From Reyranella sp. (GTDB lineage: Bacteria; Pseudomonadota; Alphaproteobacteria; Reyranellales; Reyranellaceae): a stretch of 5,561 bases of DNA. The position numbers were made by a program, and so were the translations under genes. The stretch is from positions 1 through 5,561 of the forward strand of contig JAUXRT010000183.1 of NCBI GenBank assembly GCA_030681635.1, read 5' to 3'. The notes beneath the pieces are model-generated. The model saw only the letters and a program-made list of their open reading frames with translations. It searched no databases and was not told the DNA's origin. Shown piece after piece: positions 1-4,970 of this stretch (the stretch's first letter is position 1; each line of letters opens with the position of its first letter).

Positions 1-220
1 CGCCACGGCGCTGGGCAAGTCGAGCGACGACATGCAGGTCGAGGTGCTGATCGGCGTGCCCAGGCCTGATCAGGTCGACAAGGCGCAGGTGCTGGCGGTC
101 CTGCCGCACGGCACCGGCACGGTGAAGGTCGTCGAGGGCGGTCTGGAAATTCCCAACGAGGCCGGCACGGACAAGACGGTGATCGCGCAGGCGGCCGCCA
201 TCGTCCGGCTCGACCTCTGA
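1..220 (+). CDS. Lin0512-family protein, upstream copy, 5' truncated by window
   Basis: The reading frame is open from base 2 to the TGA at 218-220, so 72 C-terminal residues are visible and the start lies outside the window. It aligns without gaps to the C-terminal part of the next gene: over the last 62 residues I count about 34 identities, including IGV, LPHG, TVKVV, GGL and the VRL ending. It is therefore a paralogue of the same Lin0512 family (TIGR02058 as I recall it), whose function is unknown. The N-terminal GxGxDxHG signature of the family would be upstream and cannot be checked. The gene ends 14 bases before the next start, so the two are probably co-transcribed and may form a hetero-oligomer (inference). 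An ATG at 32 is internal to the conserved region and is not the start. Confidence 0.85.
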   Translation, partial: ATALGKSSDDMQVEVLIGVPRPDQVDKAQVLAVLPHGTGTVKVVEGGLEIPNEAGTDKTVIAQAAAIVRLDL

Positions 221-234
221 ACGGGAGCACGACC

Positions 235-579
235 ATGGCCGCCAAACGCGTCATCCTCGAGCTCGGCACCGGCAATGACCTGCACGGGGGCGATTACACC
301 AAGGCAGCGCTTCGCGCCGTGCAGGACGCGCTCCATCATTCCTCGCTGGCGATGATCCGCACGCTGAAGATCAATCCGAAGACGGACATGTTCGTCGACG
401 TGACGATCGGCGTGCAGCAACCCGACAGGGTCGACGTCGAAAAAGTGCGCGCCTCGCTGCCGCACGGCATCGTCACGGTGAAGGTGGTGAAGGGCGGGCT
501 CGACGTCGCCGATCCCGACAACAACGACCCGGCCGTGATCGCCAGCGCCGCCGTTGCGGTCCGGCTGGAGCTGCCCTAG
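235..579 (+). CDS. Lin0512-family conserved protein, complete second copy
   Basis: A complete 114-residue protein. The start is ATG 235, preceded by GGGAG at 223-227 at good spacing. Residues 10-17 read GTGNDLHG, matching the invariant GxGxDxHG motif I recall for the Lin0512 family (TIGR02058, about 110-120 residues, found in Firmicutes, cyanobacteria, proteobacteria and plants). Other conserved blocks are IGV, SLPHG, TVKVVKGGL and the C-terminal VRLEL. There is no signal peptide or membrane segment, so it should be a small soluble cytoplasmic protein. The biochemical role of the family is unknown to me. The motif is rich in Asp, His and Gly, which would suit metal or phosphate binding, but that is a guess. 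It follows a paralogue by 14 bases and overlaps the tail of the opposite-strand gene by 4 bases (576-579). Confidence 0.92.
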   Translation: MAAKRVILELGTGNDLHGGDYTKAALRAVQDALHHSSLAMIRTLKINPKTDMFVDVTIGVQQPDRVDVEKVRASLPHGIVTVKVVKGGLDVADPDNNDPAVIASAAVAVRLELP

Positions 580-800
580 CCGCGCGCCTTGCGGCCGTAG
601 AACAGCAGGCCGGCGCCGACGACGACGGCAATGACGCCGGCGATGGTCGGGATCGGAATGTTGCGCTGCTGATCGGCCGTCACCTTGAGCGGCCCGGCAT
701 CGACGATCACCTTTTTCTCCGTGAAGGAGATATTGGCGATCACGAGGCCGGCGATACCGATCGCGATCAAGAGGACGCCCAGGATGGCAATAGGTTTCAT
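576..800 (-). CDS. Small inner-membrane protein with two transmembrane segments
   Basis: A 74-residue protein from ATG (798-800) to TAG (576-578). Residues about 4-23 (ILGVLLIAIGIAGLVIA) and 52-68 (TIAGVIAVVVGAGLLFY) are clear membrane helices. The linker of about 27 residues contains KKVIVDAGPLKVTAD and a run ending IPIP, and the tail GRKARG is basic. By the positive-inside rule the C-terminus is probably cytoplasmic, with the linker outside. Small proteins of this build (helix, D-x-GP-x-x-x-TAD, IPxP, helix) are widespread in proteobacteria as uncharacterised membrane proteins, but I do not know a function. The frame can be extended upstream to 914, but that extension is Arg/Cys-rich and overlaps the selenoprotein gene in another frame, so I chose the internal Met. 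The Shine-Dalgarno is weak (GGG only). It lies 49 bases behind the selenoprotein gene and may be read from the same transcript. Confidence 0.82.
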   Translation of the reverse strand: MKPIAILGVLLIAIGIAGLVIANISFTEKKVIVDAGPLKVTADQQRNIPIPTIAGVIAVVVGAGLLFYGRKARG

Positions 801-849
801 GTCAGCCCAACGCCTGCGCTGACCAAAGGTTGCGTCCGAAAACCCCGCT

Positions 850-1374
850 CTACGGCCGCAGCAGCAGGCGGCGGCCCTGGTCGAGCGCCATGCGAGCCAT
901 GTCGCGCAGGCCATCGTCGGTGGCGCTGCTGACCGGGTGGCCGATGGTGGCGAAGGCGTAATCGGGCATGCCGAGCACGCGGCTCATCATCTCGGCCGCA
1001 CTTGCGAACCGGCTGGTCATCACGCTGAAGGCGGGAACGCCGAGGCGTTCAGCTGTCACTGAGTCGTGCAGACTGCACGATGAACAGCTGCCTCAATCCC
1101 CCAGGCCGGAGACGACGGCGTCCCAGCCCTTGATCTCGTCGACGATGTGCTTGTCGGCCGGCGCGCTGTAGTTCGACTTGGAGCGGCTCACGACCTTGGC
1201 GACGCCGTACTCGTCTCGCAGCATCTGGTCCAGGTGCTTGAAGAAGCCCTTGGTCCCTTCCTTGCCGTTGGAGATGAAGCCGATCGTCTTGCCCTCGAGC
1301 GTGTCGAGGCGCGGCGCAAGAATGCCGGCAGGCGGCGCCTTTTCAGTCGTGGGATCGAGAACGCGGAAAGTCAT
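850..1374 (-). CDS. UGSC-family selenoprotein (in-frame TGA read as selenocysteine)
   Basis: A 174-residue protein if the TGA at 1093-1095 is read as Sec. It runs from ATG 1372-1374 to TAG 850-852. The 93 residues before the TGA and the 80 after it are in the same frame. The junction reads GLGD-U94-GSCSSCSLHD, giving Sec94, Cys97 and a second thiol pair C97-x-x-C100. Residues 30-44 (TIGFISNGKEGTKGF) and GVPAFSV (112-118) look like beta-strand/loop parts of an alpha/beta fold. Known: a family with a GDUGSCTSC-type motif exists in Sec and Cys versions (named UGSC family (seleno)protein in current annotation, from memory); its reaction is unknown to me. Inference: a cytoplasmic redox or selenol-dependent enzyme. 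A good ribosome site (AGGAAGAGG) overlaps the stop of the upstream 350-residue gene, so translation is probably coupled. Ordinary gene calling would stop at 1093 or keep only the 850-1059 piece. Confidence 0.9.
1050..1090 (-). promoter_or_regulatory. Candidate bacterial SECIS element
   Basis: On the coding strand, starting 3 nt after the TGA, a two-tier hairpin can be read. The outer arms CAGCTGT (1084-1090) and ACAGCTG (1050-1056) pair over 7 bp. The inner arms TCGTGCA (1074-1080) and TGCACGA (1064-1070) pair over 7 bp. They close a three-base loop GTC (1071-1073). The internal loop is asymmetric, 3 nt on one side and 7 on the other. Bacterial SECIS elements lie inside the coding region just after the UGA, with the apical loop about 16-37 nt away and a G among its first two bases. 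Here the distance is 19 nt and the first loop base is G. I did not compute a folding energy. Confidence 0.75.
1093..1095 (-). other. Selenocysteine codon (in-frame TGA)
   Basis: TCA on the + strand is TGA on the coding strand, flanked by GAT (Asp93) and GGC (Gly95). It is the only in-frame stop between 1374 and the TAG at 850, and it falls exactly at the U of the UGSC motif. A random nonsense mutation or sequencing error would be unlikely to hit that residue. Confidence 0.88.
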
Positions 1375-1380
1375 GGTGTG

Positions 1381-1389
1381 CCTCTTCCT
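1381..1389 (-). promoter_or_regulatory. Shine-Dalgarno of the selenoprotein, overlapping the upstream stop
   Basis: The coding strand reads AGGAAGAGG, 6 nt before the ATG at 1372-1374. Its first A is the last base of the TAA stop of the 350-residue gene (1389-1391). This decides the selenoprotein start and implies coupled translation of the two genes. Confidence 0.7.
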
Positions 1390-2441
1390 TACTTGGGAGG
1401 TTCGCAGTCGACGCAGACGCCCAGGGGCAGCGTCACGGCGTGGCTCTTGTGGCCGAGCCAGGGCGGGATGACGGCGCCGAAGCCGCCGGCCGGCCCGCCC
1501 GCGGCAACGATCAGGAGCTGGTCGGGCGATTCCATCGCCGGATAGACGCTGTCGCCGCGGTCGCGCACCACGGCGCCCTTGCCGACGTCGGCCCATTCGC
1601 GGCGATGGATGCGCGCGCGCTCGTGGATGAATTCGGCGATGTCGGTCTTGGTCCAGCCCGCGACCTGCAGATGCTCGCGCAACTGCTTGGGAATGATCAG
1701 CGCGTAGGTGCCGGGATGGATCGAGTAATGCCGCAGATTGGCGCGCATCTCGGCGGCGAAGGTTTCCAGAATCTCCTTGGGCTCCGTCGTCCACTCGTTC
1801 ATCAGCTGGCGCGGCGCACCCGCCGCCAGCACCGTCACCGCCGAGGCCGCCCGCTCGACACCGCGCTGCTCATGCAGCGGCAACCAGGACGAATCCTCCT
1901 CGTCCTCGGCCAGGCAGTAGCTGAACTTGCCGGGGTGACCCAGGGTCGAGCGGTCGATGACGCCCGGCCGCACGTCCATGAGGTTGATCAGGCAGAGCCG
2001 GACTGCGCGGCCGATGACGGCCGTGGCGCGGTCGCTGTTGCCCAGCACGTTGAAGGTGCCGCTGGCGCCGAGCTCGAGACGGATCGGGCCGTTCAGCACC
2101 ACCAGGACGGCACAGCCGCCGGTGCTGGCAGTAGCGCCATGCATCAGGAACTCGTCCTGCATCATCGCCATCCAGGCGGTGATCACGACGGGAAAATGCA
2201 TCGGCAGGCAGCCGGCCATGACGGCATTGATCGCCAGCTTCTCGGCGGTGATCGCGAGCCCGCGCACCGGCTCGATGCCGATCAGCTGGTCCGGCGGCAT
2301 CATCGCCCAGTCGAGGCAGGCTTTTACGGCCTCGGCCGTCGGCGGCACGATCGGCAGGCCGTCGGTCCAGCCGCTGCTGTGATACAGCTCCTGGACGGCA
2401 GAGATATCGTTGGCGTCGTAGGTCTTGGAAGCCAGTTGCAC
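1389..2441 (-). CDS. Conserved protein of unknown function, partner of the UGSC selenoprotein
   Basis: A 350-residue soluble protein without signal peptide or membrane helix. Conserved-looking blocks, numbered from the GTG start, are GWTDGLPIVPPT (24-35), AINAVMAGC (70-78), GNSDRATAVIGRA (134-146), RSTLGHPGKFSYC (164-176) followed by the acidic AEDEEDSSW (178-186), and a C-terminal GVCVDC (341-346). I recognise the GWTDGLP.PPT / INAVMAGC / GHPGK..YC..E pattern from uncharacterised proteins encoded beside UGSC proteins; I know no proven reaction. The C-terminal CxxC could exchange electrons with the selenol of the downstream gene product (inference). Start: GTG 2439-2441 has GAGGG 7 nt upstream. 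An in-frame TTG at 2463-2465 has GAGAGAGG 7 nt upstream and would add 8 residues; GTG is preferred as the commoner start. The gene begins 88 bases after the LysR stop and ends 14 bases before the selenoprotein. Confidence 0.85.
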   Translation of the reverse strand: MQLASKTYDANDISAVQELYHSSGWTDGLPIVPPTAEAVKACLDWAMMPPDQLIGIEPVRGLAITAEKLAINAVMAGCLPMHFPVVITAWMAMMQDEFLMHGATASTGGCAVLVVLNGPIRLELGASGTFNVLGNSDRATAVIGRAVRLCLINLMDVRPGVIDRSTLGHPGKFSYCLAEDEEDSSWLPLHEQRGVERAASAVTVLAAGAPRQLMNEWTTEPKEILETFAAEMRANLRHYSIHPGTYALIIPKQLREHLQVAGWTKTDIAEFIHERARIHRREWADVGKGAVVRDRGDSVYPAMESPDQLLIVAAGGPAGGFGAVIPPWLGHKSHAVTLPLGVCVDCEPPK

Positions 2442-2511
2442 GGGGCGGCCCTCTTCTTCTTTCAAGAATAGACCTCTCTCGGCCTATGCCAATCTCAACC
2501 TGATAGCCTTC

Positions 2512-2524
2512 ATTATTGCATAAT
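2512..2524. promoter_or_regulatory. AT-rich inverted repeat, candidate operator of the selenoprotein operon
   Basis: The 88-base gap between the LysR stop and the 350-residue gene is strikingly AT-rich for this window at its LysR-proximal end. It contains ATTAT-TGC-ATAAT, with perfect 5-bp arms around 3 bases. A short dyad in an AT-rich stretch upstream of an operon and next to a LysR gene fits an activator or polymerase site. It does not match the T-N11-A LysR box exactly, and I could not place convincing -35/-10 boxes. Confidence 0.3.
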
Positions 2525-2529
2525 ACGTA

Positions 2530-3459
2530 TCAAACCCGCCCGGGCTTCGGCCAGGTCCGGCGGGCCAGCGCCATGAATCCCGCCGCCGCGGGCGACGGCT
2601 CGCGCTCGCGCAGCGTGATCAACCCCAACCGCCGCGACAGGCGGGGTTCGCTCACCGGAATGGCGCGCAGGTCGCGGCCGAGGAAGAAGGCGGTGGCGCC
2701 GGTCGGCACGACGGCGAGCCCGACACCCGCCCGCACGCAGCCCATCAAGGTGGCGAACTGGCCCACCGTCACCACCTGGCGCAGCGACAGGCCGGCGGTC
2801 GAGGTCGCGGCGTCGACCGTGCGGCGGGTCCGCGAGTCGGGTGGCAGCGCCACCATCGGCTCGTCCTTCAACTCGGCCAGGGCAAGGCTCCGCCGCGCGG
2901 CGAGACGATGGCGCTTCGGCACCACGACGCTGAACGTCTCGCGCTGCAGCGGGATACCCTCGATCGCATCAGGCAGGTCGTCGACATAGGAAAGGCCAAG
3001 ATCGACGCCGCCGCTGCGCACATCCTCGAGCACGCTGCCATGCACGCCCTCGCGCACCTGGATTTCGATGCCCGGACGGTCGGCGCGATAGGCCGCGAGC
3101 AACAGCGGAAGCACGCCGCTGGCCACCGACATGATGCTGGAAAGGGCAAGCCGGCCACGCTGCTCCTCGGCCACCTCACGAAGGTTGCGCACCGTGAGCC
3201 GCAGGTCGTTCAGCAGGCGTTCGGCCACGGCCACGAACTCGCGGCCGGCCGGCGTGATCTGGACATGCCGCGTGCTGCGTTCGAACAGCCGCACGCCGAG
3301 CGCCGCCTCGACCCGCTTGATGGTCCGCGTCAGCGCCGGCTGCGAGATGCGCAGACGCGCCGAGGCCGCGATGAAGCTGCCGTACTCGGCCACCGCGAGG
3401 ACGGCTTCGAGCTGGCGGGCGCTTAGATCCGGCAGGGCATGGGTCGCCATGGCACTCAT
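2530..3459 (-). CDS. LysR-type transcriptional regulator
   Basis: A 309-residue protein, normal for the family. Residues about 12-72 form the winged helix-turn-helix: LSARQLEAVLAVAEYGSF, then ASARLRISQPALTRTIKRVE as recognition part, then LGVRLFERSTRHVQITPAG, all typical LysR landmarks. Residues about 95-300 form the periplasmic-binding-like effector domain (GVLPLLLAAYRADRPGI, VDLGLSYV, a GVGLAVVPTG-type loop). The effector cannot be read from sequence. The start could be ATG 3457-3459 or ATG 3448-3450; neither has a strong Shine-Dalgarno. The gene is divergent from the CoA-transferase, the classic LysR target arrangement. It is also directly upstream, on the same strand, of the selenoprotein operon, so either or both may be its regulon. 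It ends with TGA 2530-2532. Confidence 0.95.
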   Translation of the reverse strand: MSAMATHALPDLSARQLEAVLAVAEYGSFIAASARLRISQPALTRTIKRVEAALGVRLFERSTRHVQITPAGREFVAVAERLLNDLRLTVRNLREVAEEQRGRLALSSIMSVASGVLPLLLAAYRADRPGIEIQVREGVHGSVLEDVRSGGVDLGLSYVDDLPDAIEGIPLQRETFSVVVPKRHRLAARRSLALAELKDEPMVALPPDSRTRRTVDAATSTAGLSLRQVVTVGQFATLMGCVRAGVGLAVVPTGATAFFLGRDLRAIPVSEPRLSRRLGLITLREREPSPAAAGFMALARRTWPKPGRV

Positions 3460-3545
3460 GTGAAAAATGGAATGATCCGCGATATCAGAAAGGAATTGCT
3501 ATGAATAGCGCGGGCAACGAGGTTGGCCCGAACAGAGGGAATTCC
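3460..3545. promoter_or_regulatory. Divergent control region between LysR and CoA-transferase genes
   Basis: This spacer holds the divergent promoters. The best dyad is TGAT-N7-ATCA at 3473-3487, centred on a GATATC/GATCC-like core and a plausible LysR-type site. GGAAT occurs as a direct repeat at 3469-3473 and 3492-3496. If the CoA-transferase started at ATG 3501, only 41 bases would separate the two coding regions. No convincing sigma-70 boxes were identified. Confidence 0.35.
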
Positions 3546-4757
3546 ATGGTCCTGCCGCTTCAATCGGTGCGCGTCCTCGACCTTACCCGCGTGCTGGCCG
3601 GTCCCTGGGCGACGCAGCTCCTGGCCGATCTCGGCGCCGAGGTGATCAAGGTCGAGCGTCCGGGCAGCGGCGACGACACGCGCGGCTGGGGCCCTCCCTT
3701 CGTCGACGGCGACGGCAAGCCCGGGGGCATCAGCGCCTACTTCCTCTGCACAAACCGCGGCAAGCGCTCGATCGCCGTCGACTTCGAGACCGCCGACGGC
3801 CGCGCCCTGGTCGCCGATCTCGCCGTCCAGTGCGACGTCGTGGTCGAGAACTTCAAGGTCGGCGGCCTGGCCAAGCTCGGCCTCGACTACGCCACCCTGG
3901 CCCAACGCAACCCGCGCCTTGTCTACTGCTCGATCACCGGCTTCGGCCAGACCGGCCCGCACCGTTTTCGCGCCGGCTACGACCTGATGGTCCAGGCCAT
4001 GGGCGGGCTGATGAGCGTGACCGGCGAAGCCGACGGGCAGCCGATGAAGGTCGGCGTCGCCACGGCCGACCTCCTGACCGGCCTCTATGCCAGCAATGCC
4101 ATCCTGGCGGCGCTCATGGAACGGCGCGACAGCGGCCTCGGCCAGCACATCGACCTCGCGCTGCTCGATGTGCAGATCGCCACCCTGGTGAACCAGGCGT
4201 CGGGTTATCTCGCCTCCGGCAAGGTGCCGGGACGCCACGGCAATGCCCATCCCAACATCGTGCCCTACCAGGCTTTTGCGACGCGGGACGGCCATATCGT
4301 GATCGCCGTCGGCAACGACACGCAGTTCGCCCGCTTCGCCGAGGTGCTGGGACGTCCCGACCTCGCCACCGATCCGCGCTTCGCGGCCAACGGCGGTCGC
4401 GTTGCCGGTCGCCAGACGCTGCTCGACATCATCGAGCCGCTGATCGCGGGGCGGCCCTCGGCGGATATCCTGGCGGCGCTCGACCGGGTCAATATCCCGG
4501 CCGCGCCGATCAACACCCTCGACCAAGTCTTTGCCGACCCGCAGATCGCGGCACGCGGCCTCGTCGTCGAACCGGCAGCCGGCTCGACCGGCAAGCGCTC
4601 GCCGGTCGTCGGCAATCCCATCCGCTATTCGCGCACGCCGATCGATTCCGCCAGGCCAGCCCCGCTGCTCGGCGCCGATGCCGACGATGTGTTGCGCGCC
4701 GTGCTCGGCAAGTCGGAGGCCGACATCGCCGACCTCAGGAAGCGCGGCGTGATCTAG
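3546..4757 (+). CDS. CaiB/BaiF family III CoA-transferase
   Basis: A 403-residue protein that moves CoA between carboxylic acids through an aspartyl-CoA anhydride. Family landmarks are LPLQSVRVLDLTRVLAGPWATQLLADLGAEVIKVERP at the N-terminus (given here only as a pattern: RVLDLTRVLAGP, GAEVIKVE), NRGKRSI, VVENFKVGG, YCSITGFGQTGP, GYDLMVQAMGG and GVATADLLTGLYA. The Asp of ATADLLTG (residue 175) aligns with catalytic Asp169 of formyl-CoA transferase. The C-terminus has APINTLDQVFADPQ and PLLGAD, also typical. The substrate cannot be assigned. Start choice: ATG 3546 has AGAGGGA upstream and begins exactly where homologues usually begin. An in-frame ATG at 3501 also has a good site (AAAGGA, 3489-3494) and would add 15 unconserved residues. 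It is divergent from a LysR gene, which probably regulates it. Confidence 0.93.
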   Translation: MVLPLQSVRVLDLTRVLAGPWATQLLADLGAEVIKVERPGSGDDTRGWGPPFVDGDGKPGGISAYFLCTNRGKRSIAVDFETADGRALVADLAVQCDVVVENFKVGGLAKLGLDYATLAQRNPRLVYCSITGFGQTGPHRFRAGYDLMVQAMGGLMSVTGEADGQPMKVGVATADLLTGLYASNAILAALMERRDSGLGQHIDLALLDVQIATLVNQASGYLASGKVPGRHGNAHPNIVPYQAFATRDGHIVIAVGNDTQFARFAEVLGRPDLATDPRFAANGGRVAGRQTLLDIIEPLIAGRPSADILAALDRVNIPAAPINTLDQVFADPQIAARGLVVEPAAGSTGKRSPVVGNPIRYSRTPIDSARPAPLLGADADDVLRAVLGKSEADIADLRKRGVI

Positions 4758-4770
4758 AGTCTTTCCGCCT

Positions 4771-4787
4771 CAAATCGAAGCAAATCG
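4771..4787. repeat. Short direct repeat CAAATCG x2
   Basis: CAAATCG occurs at 4771-4777 and 4781-4787, a 10-base period, just behind the CoA-transferase stop. It is short enough to be chance. Confidence 0.35.
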
Positions 4788-4792
4788 CACTA

Positions 4793-4852
4793 CCTCATCC
4801 TGAGGAGCATTGCGACAGGCGCATGTGAATGCGCCGAAGCAATGCGTCTCGA
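4793..4852. repeat. Palindromic intergenic repeat, left copy
   Basis: It begins with CCTCATCCTGAGGAGC (4793-4808) and ends with GCGTCTCGA (4844-4852). Inside, GCATTGC (4807-4813) pairs with GCAATGC (4839-4845), and GGCGCAT (4818-4824) pairs with ATGCGCC (4829-4835) around a GTGA loop, a GNRA-type tetraloop. The same end elements recur in opposite orientation at 4903-4944. I recall such CTCATCCTGAGGAG ... GTCTCGA units as frequent intergenic repeats in alphaproteobacterial genomes. Function is unknown; it may help stop transcription or protect mRNA 3' ends. Confidence 0.7.
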
Positions 4853-4854
4853 TC

Positions 4855-4874
4855 GGGCGGAGTAACCTCCGCCC
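4855..4874. repeat. Perfect 8-bp hairpin between the repeat copies
   Basis: GGGCGGAG (4855-4862) and CTCCGCCC (4867-4874) pair perfectly around TAAC. There is no T-run on either side, so a classical intrinsic terminator is not supported. It may nevertheless block read-through from the CoA-transferase on one side and the monooxygenase on the other, whose 3' ends converge here. Confidence 0.6.
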
Positions 4875-4902
4875 TGCGATGGGCAACAGCACGGCTGGTC
4901 CC

Positions 4903-4944
4903 CACCCTTCGAGACACGCGCTGCGCGCGCTCCTCAGGGTGAGG
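4903..4944. repeat. Palindromic intergenic repeat, right copy (inverted)
   Basis: Read on the - strand it starts CCTCACCCTGAGGAGC and carries GTCTCGA, matching 12 of the first 13 bases of the left copy (4793-4805). CACCCT (4903-4908) pairs with AGGGTG (4936-4941), GAG with CTC inside them, and a GCGC-rich core fills the centre. The core differs from that of the left copy, so the ends are conserved and the middles are not. Confidence 0.7.
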
Positions 4945-4970
4945 TGGATATTACGTCAGCTGGCCGAACT

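Noticed and set aside
576..914. 112-residue version of the small membrane protein
   Set aside because: The first 38 residues are Arg/Cys-rich and antisense-frame to nothing conserved; they overlap the selenoprotein end. The Met at 798-800 starts a clean membrane helix.
850..1059. Separate 69-residue gene starting at GTG 1057-1059
   Set aside because: No ribosome site is seen, and it is the in-frame C-terminal part of the selenoprotein.
850..1374. Pseudogene broken by a nonsense mutation or sequencing error
   Set aside because: The single TGA falls precisely at the U of GDUGSC, the frame is kept on both sides, and a SECIS-like hairpin follows. Decay would not give all three.
1440..2471. 343-codon open frame on the + strand
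   Set aside because: It lies antisense to the 350-residue conserved gene. The translation is Arg/Ala/His-rich with no recognisable motif, as expected for a shadow frame in GC-rich DNA.
3456..4526. 356-codon open frame on the - strand
   Set aside because: It is antisense to the CoA-transferase, whose family motifs and catalytic Asp are clear. The antisense product has no recognised domain.
4855..4874. Intrinsic terminator
   Set aside because: The stem is perfect but no T-run follows on either strand, so it is recorded only as a hairpin.
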